From assembly GCF_009689585.1 (NCBI RefSeq), contig NZ_AP018694.1, forward strand, positions 3,239,001-3,303,000: a stretch of 64,000 nt of DNA. The letters are read 5' to 3'. The stretch's first letter is position 1; every line of letters begins with the position of its first letter. The stretch is from Aquipluma nitroreducens. Lineage in GTDB: Bacteria; Bacteroidota; Bacteroidia; Bacteroidales; Prolixibacteraceae. The position numbers and the translations under genes are program-made. The notes under the pieces are model-generated. The model made no database searches. It was not told the DNA's origin and was given only the letters and a program-made list of their open reading frames with translations. Of this stretch, positions 52,407 to 60,611 are shown in pieces.

Positions 52407-53339
52407 ATGGAAAAGACAAACGAAAACGCATCAGTTCGAATAAAAGAAAAGGCCATAGAACTTGGGTTTCTGGATTGTGGAATTTCTGCGACCCGGTTTT
52501 TGGCAGAAGAAAAAGATCGTTTGGTGAAATGGCTTCAGGATGGGATGAATGGTGAAATGGAATACATGGCCAATCATTTGGAGAAACGTATTGATCCGAG
52601 ACTTTTGGTTGAAAATTCACGTTCCGTTATTTCTGTTTTGTTGAATTATTTTCCATCCGACAAACAGATTGATCCTGAAGCTCCGGTACTCTCGAAATAT
52701 GCTTTTGGCACCGATTATCATTTTGTGATGAAAGACAAGCTGGGCGAATTACTGCAATTTATTCAGTCAGAGATTGCTCCCTGCGAAGGACGGTGTTTTG
52801 TCGATTCGGCACCGGTTTTGGATCGCGCCTGGGCTGCTCGTGCAGGTTTGGGTTGGATTGGCAAGAATACGAACTTGATTTCTACTGAACATGGGAGTTT
52901 CTTTTTTATCGGCGAACTGATTATTGATTTGGAATTACCTGTTGACGACAAAATCGTCCGGAATCATTGCGGAAATTGCACTCGCTGCCTGGATGCCTGT
53001 CCTACGCAGGCTTTGGTTTCTCCTTTTGTTCTGGATGCGCGACGCTGTATTTCGTACCAAACGATTGAAAATCGCGGCGAAATTGATCAGGCATTAAAGG
53101 GTAAGTTCGAAAATCGGGTATTTGGCTGCGACATTTGCCAGGATGTTTGTCCCTGGAATTTGAAATCTGAAGCTCATCACGAACCTGCTTTTTTACCCGA
53201 CCTGAAGTTAATGAATCTCACAAAAGGGGAATGGAACGGAATAGACAAATCATTATTCAACGAACTGTTCAGGAACTCTGCCGTAAAACGGACCCGGTTT
53301 GAGGGACTAAAAAGAAATTTGAAGTTTCTGGAAGAGTAA
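52407..53339 (+). CDS. queG: Epoxyqueuosine reductase
   Basis: Cobalamin- and 4Fe-4S-dependent reductase that makes queuosine from epoxyqueuosine in tRNA. The 310-residue protein has the two ferredoxin-like cluster motifs CGNCTRCLDACP and CDICQDVCPWN and the substrate region VDSAPVLDRAWAARAGLGWIGKNTNLI. The start MEKTNENAS fits the usual length. It is divergent from the STN receptor gene and ends at a bidirectional terminator beside tRNA-Phe. Confidence 0.95.
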   Translation: MEKTNENASVRIKEKAIELGFLDCGISATRFLAEEKDRLVKWLQDGMNGEMEYMANHLEKRIDPRLLVENSRSVISVLLNYFPSDKQIDPEAPVLSKYAFGTDYHFVMKDKLGELLQFIQSEIAPCEGRCFVDSAPVLDRAWAARAGLGWIGKNTNLISTEHGSFFFIGELIIDLELPVDDKIVRNHCGNCTRCLDACPTQALVSPFVLDARRCISYQTIENRGEIDQALKGKFENRVFGCDICQDVCPWNLKSEAHHEPAFLPDLKLMNLTKGEWNGIDKSLFNELFRNSAVKRTRFEGLKRNLKFLEE

Positions 53340-53344
53340 AAGAA

Positions 53345-53371
53345 CAAAGGGAAGCAATTTGCTTCCCTTTG
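53345..53371. terminator. Bidirectional terminator between queG and tRNA-Phe
   Basis: CAAAGGGAAGCA (53345-53356) pairs with TGCTTCCCTTTG (53360-53371), a 12-bp stem with a 3-nt loop. It is placed 5 nt after the queG stop and immediately after the tRNA-Phe 3' end. Confidence 0.85.
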
Positions 53372-53444
53372 TGGTGCCACCAGGAATCGAACCGGGGACA
53401 CATGGATTTTCAGTCCATTGCTCTACCAACTGAGCTATGGCACC
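53372..53444 (-). tRNA. tRNA-Phe (GAA)
   Basis: 73 nt cloverleaf: acceptor GGTGCCA/TGGCACC, D-arm AGCTCAGTTGGTAGAGC, anticodon stem-loop TGGACTGAAAATCCA with anticodon GAA and T-arm GGTTCGATTCC. Discriminator is A; CCA is not encoded. Confidence 0.96.
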
Positions 53445-53518
53445 ATTTTGAGTCCGGTGCGGACTTTTTTGGAAGCTTTTCGTTTTCGCTTTGGCAATTC
53501 CGTTTCGCTTTCGGGTTG

Positions 53519-53548
53519 CAAATATAGACCAAATATTTAAACTACAAA
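53519..53548 (-). promoter_or_regulatory. Promoter upstream of tRNA-Phe
   Basis: On the minus strand TTTG (53548-53545) and TATATTTG (53526-53519) are 18 nt apart, close to the Bacteroidota consensus. The tRNA begins 75 nt downstream. Confidence 0.6.
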
Positions 53549-53608
53549 AAAAAAGAATTCATCTCCGGCATTTTTTTTTGCATGAGGTGCCGAACCGTTT
53601 CTTTTTCA

Positions 53609-53616
53609 TACTTTTG
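53609..53616 (+). promoter_or_regulatory. -7 element for the M16 peptidase gene
   Basis: TACTTTTG fits TAnnTTTG and precedes the ATG at 53648 by 31 nt. It supports that start over an in-frame ATG at 53582, which lies upstream of this box. Confidence 0.5.
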
Positions 53617-53647
53617 CAAACCAAAATTTTTTACACTTTTCAGGAAA

Positions 53648-54865
53648 ATGATGCAAACATTCGTTTTAAAGAATGGAATCCGGATCATCCATCAAGAGGC
53701 CAATTCGCCAGTTTCACATTTTGGTGTGCTGATCAATACAGGATCGAGAGATGAAGAAGCAGACGAACAAGGCATCGCTCATTTTATTGAGCACGTGATT
53801 TTTAAAGGTACTCAAAATCGCAAAGCTTTTCATATTCTCAATCGCATTGAAGATGTAGGCGGAGAGCTAAATGCCTATACTACAAAAGAAGAAACTGCCG
53901 TATATGCTACTTTCCTAAGTGAGTATTATCAGCGTTCGATGGAGTTGATCAGCGATATCCTGATCAATAGCACTTTCCCGGCCAAAGAACTGGAACGAGA
54001 AAAAGAGGTGGTGATCGAAGAAATTAATTCTTACAAAGACAGTCCTTCAGAATTGATTTTCGATGAATTTGAAGAGATTTTGTTTGATGGGCATCCCATT
54101 GCACGCAATATTCTGGGGACTCCCGAGCTGATAAAAACGTTCAATAAAGAAAGTATCCTGAAGTTCATGGATGAGAATTACCATACCGACCAAATCGTTT
54201 TGAGTTCGGTGGGTAACATTTCGATGACCAAATTTATTCGTTTAGCTGAAAAATATTTTGGCCCAATTCCGGAGAAGCCGAGAAATAAAATACGGACAAA
54301 TGTGTATAACTACCTGCCGGAAACACGCATCGTACAAAAGGATACATTTCAGGCTCATTGCATCGTAGGAAATATCGCCCCCGACATATACAGTCCGAAA
54401 CGAATGCCGATGGTTTTGCTGAACAATATTTTAGGAGGGCAATCGATGAACTCCCGATTGAATATGGTTTTACGCGAGCGCAATGGAATGGCTTATAATG
54501 TGGAATCGAGTTATACCGGATATTTCGATACGGGTGAGTTTAGTGTATATTTTGGTACCGATAAAGAGAATTTGGATCAGGCGCAATGGCTGGTAAACAA
54601 GGAATTGCGGAAAATGAAAGAAACGCCGATGGGAATCGTACAGTTGAGCCGCGCCAAAAAGCAGTTAATCGGACAATTGGCTATCTCGACTGAGAATCGG
54701 GAAGATTTGATGCTTTCGATTGGAAAAAGCATGTTGTTTTTTAACCAGGTAGATCCGATTGAAGTCATCTTTAAAAAAATTGAGGCTATCGAAAGCAGCG
54801 AAATCATGGAAATCGCCAACGAAATATTTAACGAATCGCAAAATAGCGTGCTAATTTACCAGTAA
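53648..54865 (+). CDS. M16-family zinc peptidase
   Basis: A 405-residue inverzincin-type peptidase (mitochondrial processing peptidase-like). The HxxEH zinc site is HFIEH (near residue 44), followed downstream by the expected second Glu ligand region (AYTTKEETAVYATFL). The second half carries the inactive repeat with GGQSMNSRLNMVLRERNGMAYNVES. It lacks a lipoprotein signal, so it is probably cytosolic. The next gene starts 1 nt after its stop. Confidence 0.92.
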   Translation: MMQTFVLKNGIRIIHQEANSPVSHFGVLINTGSRDEEADEQGIAHFIEHVIFKGTQNRKAFHILNRIEDVGGELNAYTTKEETAVYATFLSEYYQRSMELISDILINSTFPAKELEREKEVVIEEINSYKDSPSELIFDEFEEILFDGHPIARNILGTPELIKTFNKESILKFMDENYHTDQIVLSSVGNISMTKFIRLAEKYFGPIPEKPRNKIRTNVYNYLPETRIVQKDTFQAHCIVGNIAPDIYSPKRMPMVLLNNILGGQSMNSRLNMVLRERNGMAYNVESSYTGYFDTGEFSVYFGTDKENLDQAQWLVNKELRKMKETPMGIVQLSRAKKQLIGQLAISTENREDLMLSIGKSMLFFNQVDPIEVIFKKIEAIESSEIMEIANEIFNESQNSVLIYQ

Positions 54866-54866
54866 A

Positions 54867-55511
54867 ATGACCGATCACGTTTTGCTCGACCAATATATAA
54901 TTAATCACATTTCTCCTCAAGAAGATTTCCTGAACGAACTCGATCGCGAAACTCATCTTAAAGTGCTTCGTTCCAGAATGCTTTCGGGACATTTGCAGGG
55001 CCAGATATTGAGTATGATCAGCTGCATGATTAAACCCAAATGTATTCTTGAAATTGGAACTTTTACCGGTTACTCAGCCCTTTGCCTGGCAAAGGGATTG
55101 GCAGAGGGCGGACAATTGCACACCATAGAGATTGACGACGAACTGGAAAAAATAGCACAAAAATATTTCTTGAAATCAGGAATGGCGGATCGCATTTTTC
55201 AACACATTGGCGATGCCCGTGAGATTATTCCTTCAATTGGCCAGTCGTTCGACCTGGTGTTTATTGATGCCGATAAACGTGAATATTGCGACTATTACAA
55301 TATTATTTTCGATTATGTTCCGGTTGGTGGTTTTATTCTGGCTGATAACATCCTTTGGGACGGCAAAGTGGTCGATCCGGAAGCTGCAAACGAAGAACAA
55401 ACCCGCGGGATTCTTGATTTTAACGATCTTGTCCAAAACGATTCGCGGGTCACAAATGTAATTCTTCCAGTGAGGGACGGAATTATGGTCGTGCAAAAGG
55501 TTTCGGAATAG
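54867..55511 (+). CDS. SAM-dependent O-methyltransferase (catechol/caffeoyl-CoA type)
   Basis: A 214-residue class I methyltransferase. Motif I is ILEIGTFTGYSALCLA, the acidic loop is TIEIDDE, and the metal-site FIDADKREYCDYY matches the Asp ligands of the divalent-cation-dependent O-methyltransferase family. ADNILWDGKVVDP is the second metal segment. It is coupled to the M16 gene with a 1-nt gap. The substrate is unknown. Confidence 0.92.
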   Translation: MTDHVLLDQYIINHISPQEDFLNELDRETHLKVLRSRMLSGHLQGQILSMISCMIKPKCILEIGTFTGYSALCLAKGLAEGGQLHTIEIDDELEKIAQKYFLKSGMADRIFQHIGDAREIIPSIGQSFDLVFIDADKREYCDYYNIIFDYVPVGGFILADNILWDGKVVDPEAANEEQTRGILDFNDLVQNDSRVTNVILPVRDGIMVVQKVSE

Positions 55512-55518
55512 TAGAAAG

Positions 55519-56922
55519 CTATTCTTCTTCTGTATTCGAATATTTTCTACGTAGGAAAAAATATACAGGAATTCCGGTTAAAATGAGAATCATACCTATA
55601 ATTGCTTCGCGTGGCCTTGTTGCAATGGTATTGAAAATTAAGCCGATGCAAAAGAGGATGAAAATTGCGGGTACTACCGGATATCCCCAAACTTTGTAGG
55701 GACGGTGTGCATCGGGCATTTTGCGGCGCAAGATAAAGACTCCCAGAGTTGTAGCTCCATAAAAAATAAAGACCGCAAAAATTACCATATCAGTCAACTG
55801 ATCGAAAGTTCCGGACAATACCAGTGCCGAAGCCCACAATCCTTGCCACAAAAGTGAGTTGCCCGGAACATTGTTCTTGTTCAATTTCCCAATGCCTGTA
55901 AAGAAAAGTCTTTCGCGCGACATGGCGTAATAGGGGCGGGCGCCTGTGAGAATACTGGCATTGGTACAGCCTAGCGTAGTAAGCAATATCAACATCGAAA
56001 TAAACAATACCCCGCTAGTTCCCCAGAAGCTCCGGACTGCCTCAACGGCAGCAATCTGGTTGCCTGCAGCGTGAATTTGTTCCAGTTGTGGAATGGAAAG
56101 AAGTGAAAGGTAGGTCACATTGACCAACAGATAAATAAAGATCACCACCAAAACACCGATCACGATTCCTTTGGGGATATTCCTTTTTGCGTCTTTAACC
56201 TCTCCGCCGATAAATCCGACTGAAACCCATCCCTGATATGCCCAGAAAGCAGCCAACATGGCTGTGAAAAAAGAGGAGAGTGTAACTGTTCCGCTGGTCA
56301 AGTCTTTGATGTCTAAAAAACTTTCAGGTGTTGCAGAGATGTGTGTTAAGCCAAAGAAAACGATCAAGAAGAGACCCGAAAACACTAGCAATAGGATGGC
56401 TTTACTGGTTCCTGCACCGCTTTTTAATCCTGAGATGTTGAGGAATGTTAAAAGTAGAATCAGCAGAATGGCTGTCAGTTTAATTCCAAAATCCTGAAAG
56501 GGGAAGAAAATACCTCCTACACTAAAATGCTGTAGCGACGAAAAAATCTGAGGTATGGGAATGATACTGTTTAGCGATTGGGCAAAAACATATGCCAATG
56601 AAGATATGGTTGCGGTTTGAATGATAGTAAACAGCGACCAGCCGTATAAAAACGAGAAAAACCGGTTGTAAATTTTTTTTAGATAAACAAATTCGCCACC
56701 TGTATCGGCCAGTAATCCTGCAACTTCTGCATTACTTAATGCTCCGAACAGCGTGATGATTCCTCCAACAATCCATGCCATTAGTATCCAGATTGAAGAA
56801 TGAAGCTCGGCTGCCATTGGAGCAATTTTTTTATATACTCCGGAACCAATTATGTTTGCAACTACAAAAATGATGACGTATCCCAAGCCAAGCGTCCTGA
56901 CCAGATTCCTTTGATTATTCAT
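55519..56922 (-). CDS. APC-family amino acid permease
   Basis: A 467-residue permease with about twelve transmembrane helices. The first helix contains the substrate-binding VVANIIGSGVYKK motif (G-S/A-G), and helix six-region ends in AYQGWVSVGFIGGEVKDAKRNIPKG, typical of the L-type/SLC7-like group. It probably exchanges or imports neutral amino acids; specificity is not deducible. It converges with the methyltransferase gene and lies apart from transporters elsewhere in the window. Confidence 0.92.
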   Translation of the reverse strand: MNNQRNLVRTLGLGYVIIFVVANIIGSGVYKKIAPMAAELHSSIWILMAWIVGGIITLFGALSNAEVAGLLADTGGEFVYLKKIYNRFFSFLYGWSLFTIIQTATISSLAYVFAQSLNSIIPIPQIFSSLQHFSVGGIFFPFQDFGIKLTAILLILLLTFLNISGLKSGAGTSKAILLLVFSGLFLIVFFGLTHISATPESFLDIKDLTSGTVTLSSFFTAMLAAFWAYQGWVSVGFIGGEVKDAKRNIPKGIVIGVLVVIFIYLLVNVTYLSLLSIPQLEQIHAAGNQIAAVEAVRSFWGTSGVLFISMLILLTTLGCTNASILTGARPYYAMSRERLFFTGIGKLNKNNVPGNSLLWQGLWASALVLSGTFDQLTDMVIFAVFIFYGATTLGVFILRRKMPDAHRPYKVWGYPVVPAIFILFCIGLIFNTIATRPREAIIGMILILTGIPVYFFLRRKYSNTEEE

Positions 56923-57014
56923 AGAAAAGTATTCGAAGGTAAATTAAGATTCGAAATTAAGAAATTAGTTGGTTTCCTGAGTATAGCGATCGTAATCTGT
57001 CTCCTGGAAAAACA

Positions 57015-57047
57015 AAACCGCCATAATATCTAGTATTATAGCGGTTT
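57015..57047 (-). terminator. Terminator of the tRNA-Gln transcript
   Basis: AAACCGC-c-ATAATA (57015-57028) pairs with TATTAT-a-GCGGTTT (57034-57047) around TCTAG. On the minus strand it is followed by TGTTTTT. It lies 15 nt past the tRNA 3' end. Confidence 0.78.
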
Positions 57048-57061
57048 GTGAAATTAAGTTG

Positions 57062-57134
57062 TTGTCCTGTCAGGTCTCGAACCTGAACTCTTCTGATCCA
57101 GAATCAGACGTGTTGCCAATTACACCACAGGACA
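57062..57134 (-). tRNA. tRNA-Gln (CTG)
   Basis: 73 nt: acceptor TGTCCTG/CAGGACA, anticodon stem TCTGA/TCAGA with loop TTCTGGA giving anticodon CTG, and T-arm CAGGTTCGAGACCTG. Discriminator A, no encoded CCA. It lies 5 nt after the second tRNA-Gln in the transcript. Confidence 0.94.
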
Positions 57135-57139
57135 ATTTG

Positions 57140-57212
57140 TTGACCCACTAAGGCTCGAACTTAGACTCTACTGAACCAAAATCAGTTGTGTTGCCAATTA
57201 CACCATGGGTCA
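57140..57212 (-). tRNA. tRNA-Gln (TTG)
   Basis: 73 nt: acceptor TGACCCA/TGGGTCA, D-arm GGTGTAATTGGCAACAC, anticodon stem ACTGA/TCAGT with loop TTTTGGT giving TTG, and T-arm TAAGTTCGAGCCTTA. Discriminator A. It is first in a two-tRNA transcript with tRNA-Gln(CTG). Confidence 0.94.
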
Positions 57213-57243
57213 ATCCTTCGTCGTCTTTTCTTTAAAGACGGTG

Positions 57244-57251
57244 CAAAAATA
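57244..57251 (-). promoter_or_regulatory. -7 element for the tRNA-Gln pair
   Basis: TATTTTTG on the minus strand fits TAnnTTTG and sits 31 nt before the tRNA-Gln(TTG) 5' end. The stretch from here to 57548 has no gene. Confidence 0.5.
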
Positions 57252-57457
57252 TAAAAATTATTTTTTTGACCTCTGTTTTGTGTATAATTTTTCGTTCTGT
57301 CTGCGATGTTTATTTATACATCCGAAATACAAAAAAGGTTTTGTCTTCATTATCCTTTAACTTTCAGGAGTTTGTCATTTTGTACAGTGTATAAATTGAT
57401 TGTTAATATTATATGAGATACATTTGACGAACAGGCTCAAAGTGCATGTATTCCCTG

Positions 57458-57465
57458 TACTTTTG
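57458..57465 (+). promoter_or_regulatory. -7 element for rhaD
   Basis: TACTTTTG fits TAnnTTTG and lies 83 nt before the ATG at 57549, leaving a leader of about 77 nt. A TTTG at 57423-57426 is upstream at wide spacing. The 336-bp gene-free gap 57213-57548 otherwise shows only AT-rich sequence. Confidence 0.5.
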
Positions 57466-57548
57466 CAAAAAGATAGTCAACGTCGGGGAATTTGGAAATA
57501 ATTCTCAGATAGAAAATAATTTATGACATATCAGTAAAGACAAAAGAG

Positions 57549-58370
57549 ATGAAAGAATTTTTTCAGGAAAACAAGAAGATTGCAAAGACCATCACTGAGG
57601 TGGCAGGTTTGGCAAATTATCTTTGGCAAAAGGGTTGGGCTGAACGCAATGCCGGTAATATCTCGGTAAACTTATCTGAAATGATGGGCGACAGTGAATT
57701 TGAGTTGGAGCACTACCCCATGTTTCAACTGGAAAGAAGTTACGATGCCTTGGCAAACCTTTATTTTTTTGTGACCGGTACCGGCAAGCGCATGCGCGAT
57801 CTGGCAATCAATCCGATGAATAATGCCTGTATCATCAAAATGAACAAAAAGGGGAATGCCTACCACATCATCTCCATGAAAAAGCGCAACCTGTATAATT
57901 TCAGGCCAACTTCCGAATTGCCAACTCATTTGGCTGTTCATAATCTACTGGTTAGCACCGGTTCGAAAAACAAAGCTGTGGTTCATACACATCCGAACGA
58001 ACTGGTTGCCATGACCCAGATTCCACGATTCCAGACTACAGAAATGCTGAACAAAACTTTGTGGGGAATGCACCCCGAAGCCTTTGTATTTGTACCACGT
58101 GGCGTATTTATGGTACCTTATATTTTACCCGGAAGCCATAAAATTGCCGATGCAACAATCGAAGGTTTTAAAAATGGACACGAAGTTGTGATTTGGGAAA
58201 AGCATGGAGCATTCGCTATTGGCGAAACAGTTTCTGATGCTTTCGATATGATTGACATTCTATCGAAATCGGCACAAATCTGGTTTATGGCAATGCAATC
58301 GGGGAATGAGCCTGAAGGTTTGAACGACGACCAATTGTTGGAATTAAAAGAAGCTTTCCTGAAGAAATAG
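57549..58370 (+). CDS. rhaD: Rhamnulose-1-phosphate aldolase
   Basis: Zinc-dependent class II aldolase (273 residues; E. coli RhaD has 274) that splits rhamnulose 1-phosphate into dihydroxyacetone phosphate and lactaldehyde. Evidence is the start-region GWAERNAGNIS with TGTGKRMRD, the zinc motif VVHTHPNE, the third His near KHGAFAIG and overall length. The usual rhamnose kinase, isomerase and regulator genes are absent nearby, so the gene is isolated. A fuculose-phosphate activity cannot be ruled out, given the alpha-L-fucosidase at the right edge, but the length and pattern favour RhaD. Confidence 0.92.
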   Translation: MKEFFQENKKIAKTITEVAGLANYLWQKGWAERNAGNISVNLSEMMGDSEFELEHYPMFQLERSYDALANLYFFVTGTGKRMRDLAINPMNNACIIKMNKKGNAYHIISMKKRNLYNFRPTSELPTHLAVHNLLVSTGSKNKAVVHTHPNELVAMTQIPRFQTTEMLNKTLWGMHPEAFVFVPRGVFMVPYILPGSHKIADATIEGFKNGHEVVIWEKHGAFAIGETVSDAFDMIDILSKSAQIWFMAMQSGNEPEGLNDDQLLELKEAFLKK

Positions 58371-58390
58371 CCGCATGTTTCCATCTGTAA

Positions 58391-58430
58391 AAGAAGGCTG
58401 AATCATCATCCCAGATTATTCAGCCTTCTT
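58391..58430 (+). terminator. Terminator after rhaD
   Basis: AAGAAGGCTGAAT (58391-58403) pairs with ATTCAGCCTTCTT (58418-58430), a 13-bp stem followed by TTATTTT, 20 nt after the stop. It may also stop the convergent gene at 58451. Confidence 0.88.
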
Positions 58431-58450
58431 TTATTTTGAATTTTTAGGTT

Positions 58451-58981
58451 TCAAACTTGATTTCTGCTTTGGTATAATTTTCTCAATAACTTTTTCCCCC
58501 TCGAAAATAATCCGGCTGAGCCATGAAGTTCAATTTCGTTTTCGATCAATTCGATCAGCTCTCCTGAAAATTCGGGTTCTTTTTGAGCAATATTGAACAG
58601 TATTTGCATCGCATGAACACGGACGGCAACAGGTTCTGTCGTATTGGTGAATACTTCGATGCAGTAATTTAATAACAAAGCCAGGTTTTCCTCCTGAATA
58701 TCGTTGAGACTGATCAGTTTCAACAGATGTCTCTTTTTACCTGCATTTTTAGTCGTCAGTACAAAATCAGTCATTGTCTGAAGATAAGGGGCAACAAGTT
58801 CCGGATGTCGTTCGTGGATTTTATCGACCATCCAGGCTGCGCGCCAATACTCAGGTCGGCTATCATCCAGCACTTTGGTCATAATTAGATCCAGATGTTC
58901 GGGGTAATCAGCAATATATCGCACCAATAGAGCAATATTCTCCCACGATTGAATCAGCGATCGGAGGTCGTTTTCAGTCAT
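58451..58981 (-). CDS. HEAT-like helical protein of unknown function
   Basis: A 176-residue all-helical cytosolic protein beginning MTENDLRSLIQSW. Repeated helices such as RPEYWRAAWMVDKIHERHPELVAPYL and AVRVHAMQILFNIAQKEPEFSGELIELIENEIE suggest a HEAT or armadillo-like fold. I do not recognise a defined family. It converges on rhaD and diverges from the NUDIX gene. ATG 58981 was chosen; upstream only a TTG is in frame. Confidence 0.75.
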   Translation of the reverse strand: MTENDLRSLIQSWENIALLVRYIADYPEHLDLIMTKVLDDSRPEYWRAAWMVDKIHERHPELVAPYLQTMTDFVLTTKNAGKKRHLLKLISLNDIQEENLALLLNYCIEVFTNTTEPVAVRVHAMQILFNIAQKEPEFSGELIELIENEIELHGSAGLFSRGKKLLRKLYQSRNQV

Positions 58982-59069
58982 AATTAGCAAACAGTTCTTG
59001 TTTCGAATCTTGAAATAAAGATAGTTTTTCCCTTCTTTACAGATTTAATTTTTACTGAAAAGAAAGAAA

Positions 59070-59474
59070 ATGATTGAAGTTTCTTGTGCAATAATTCTGA
59101 AGGATTCGCAAATTCTGGCTGTTCAACGAGGGCCGGAAAGTAGTCATCCGTGGAAATGGGAATTTCCGGGCGGTAAAATTCATACCGATGAAACTGCGGC
59201 TCAGTGCATCATTCGCGAGATTGAGGAAGAATTACAAATTCGGATTGAGGTTCAGAAACAACTTGAATCCATTGAATTTGATTATGGCAGCAAACTAATC
59301 CGGTTGATTCCGTTCATCTGTAAAATAGCTTCCGGAGATATTATTTTGACCGAACATGTGGCTAAATACTGGTTCTCTTTTGGGCAGTGGCAAGCAATTG
59401 ATTGGTCGGGTGCTGATTATGAGCTAATCCTGAAAAACGAGGAAAGCATTAGAATGGAAACAAGACTTGAATAA
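59070..59474 (+). CDS. NUDIX hydrolase (MutT-like)
   Basis: A 134-residue NUDIX enzyme of the 8-oxo-dGTP or NTP pyrophosphatase type. The NUDIX box spans about residues 36-58: GGKIHTDETAAQCIIREIEEEL, i.e. Gx5Ex7REUxEE. The usual Gly after EEx is Gln here (EELQI), a mild deviation seen in some members. The phosphate-metal Glu residues are retained. The substrate is not certain. Confidence 0.9.
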   Translation: MIEVSCAIILKDSQILAVQRGPESSHPWKWEFPGGKIHTDETAAQCIIREIEEELQIRIEVQKQLESIEFDYGSKLIRLIPFICKIASGDIILTEHVAKYWFSFGQWQAIDWSGADYELILKNEESIRMETRLE

Positions 59475-59486
59475 TAGTTTGGATAT

Positions 59487-59996
59487 TTACCTTATCAAAT
59501 GCGGAAAAATCAGGGCAAAAGCAACAAAGACGGCAGTCCAACTAACAATGGATAAAACCATATAGGGTTTCGCCATTTTGTGTTTCGAGTAGTATTTATT
59601 CAGTAGAAATGCACCAATTGGGATGCTCAGAATAACTGGAGATAGAACAACAATTCCAAGTAATCCGAATTTTGCACGAAACCAGGCAATAAATCGATTT
59701 CGTCTGCTGAAAACCCGTTCCCCGGTCATCTTTTTTCTCCATGTCATCAGTTGACGAAATTTCAGGCGAACCGAAAGTGGAAGGTGTTTCCGAAGGAATA
59801 TCCGAATATGATGAAGCCGTTTAATTGCATGCCCGCTCACGTAATAAAAAAAGAAAAATCCTGCAATTCCACCAAGAGTGACTGCAATTAACGTTTGAAG
59901 AAAGTTTAGTCCAATGAGCAATGCAAAGGGAAATGTAATAACATACTTTACTGAAGCCAACAAAAATACCTGAATGATTTTTAATACCGCAACCAT
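59487..59996 (-). CDS. Small membrane protein with four helices
   Basis: A 169-residue inner-membrane protein. Helices lie at about 5-25, 28-50, 108-130 and 140-165, with a basic cytoplasmic loop between (KRLHHIRIFLRKHLPLSVRLKFRQ). FGLLGIVVLSPVILSIPIGAFLL resembles the small-multidrug-export family (Sm_multidrug_ex) region. That link is weak, and the function is not assigned. It converges with the NUDIX gene. Confidence 0.7.
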   Translation of the reverse strand: MVAVLKIIQVFLLASVKYVITFPFALLIGLNFLQTLIAVTLGGIAGFFFFYYVSGHAIKRLHHIRIFLRKHLPLSVRLKFRQLMTWRKKMTGERVFSRRNRFIAWFRAKFGLLGIVVLSPVILSIPIGAFLLNKYYSKHKMAKPYMVLSIVSWTAVFVAFALIFPHLIR

Positions 59997-60168
59997 ATCT
60001 TCACCTACTTAATTTTCCAGAATAGAACGTCAAATGTCGTGAATTTGTTGTTACGTTATTATAGATATGTACCTGATTTTTAACTTTATTAAGAAAATTT
60101 AATGCTTAATTTGAATATATTTTTGTTAATAGGCCCTGGAAGGCTTTAATAGCGCAACTTTCAGGACC

Positions 60169-60390
60169 TTAATGATATATCTTCCCGATTAGAATTCCTG
60201 CCGCAACAATTAATATTACGAGAATATAAGCGTAAATATTTCCAAAATTCATCGTCCAACCCATTCCTCTGACTCGTTTTGGAACAACAATTCTGGAATC
60301 TTTCCGATTAAAATAGAATATTCCCCATTTATAATTCATCGGATCATCAATCATCCGATCGTTTTCAAATTGATCAAAATCAGGTTTCAT
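60169..60390 (-). CDS. DUF5808 small membrane-anchored protein
   Basis: A 73-residue protein. The soluble part contains DDPMNYKWGIFYFNRKDSRIVVPKR, the DUF5808 signature (short domain found as a tail of membrane proteins), and ends in one transmembrane helix (about 50-70). ATG 60390 begins the product; upstream only a TTG is in frame. The gene-free gap 59997-60168 holds a TATTTTTG box at 60118-60125 on the plus strand but no gene on that strand. Confidence 0.8.
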   Translation of the reverse strand: MKPDFDQFENDRMIDDPMNYKWGIFYFNRKDSRIVVPKRVRGMGWTMNFGNIYAYILVILIVAAGILIGKIYH

Positions 60391-60445
60391 TAGCGTGATA
60401 TAGAACTCTTGAGGTCGTATCAAAAGTCAAAATTTCACAAATGCA

Positions 60446-60567
60446 ACTTTCAAATTGTAAGTTCACCTTCATTTCACCCCTCCAAACCTCCCCTGAAGGG
60501 GCGGCTTTGAAGTCCCCTTCAGGGGATTTAGGGGTTTTAACAGTGTCGGTACTTTCAAATTGTAAGT
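60446..60567 (-). repeat. 122-bp interspersed repeat, copy B
   Basis: Exact 17-nt direct repeats ACTTTCAAATTGTAAGT (60446-60462 and 60551-60567) bound the element. It is the inverted counterpart of 18084-18205, with the same length and about 10 differences. It contains CCCCTGAAGGGG and CCCCTTCAGGGG. It lies between the DUF5808 and dgt genes. Confidence 0.9.
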
Positions 60568-60611
60568 TTTAAAGCATAATCACTTTTGATACAGCCTCAT
60601 AAGTATGTTAA

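Noticed and set aside
52407-57212. Functional link between queG and the nearby tRNA-Phe or tRNA-Gln genes
   Set aside because: Queuosine is made in tRNAs for Asp, Asn, His and Tyr, so proximity to Phe and Gln tRNAs is not meaningful.
60118-60125. Promoter of a small RNA on the plus strand
   Set aside because: TATTTTTG is present but no gene, conserved hairpin or terminator follows it in this direction; a chance match is likely in AT-rich sequence.
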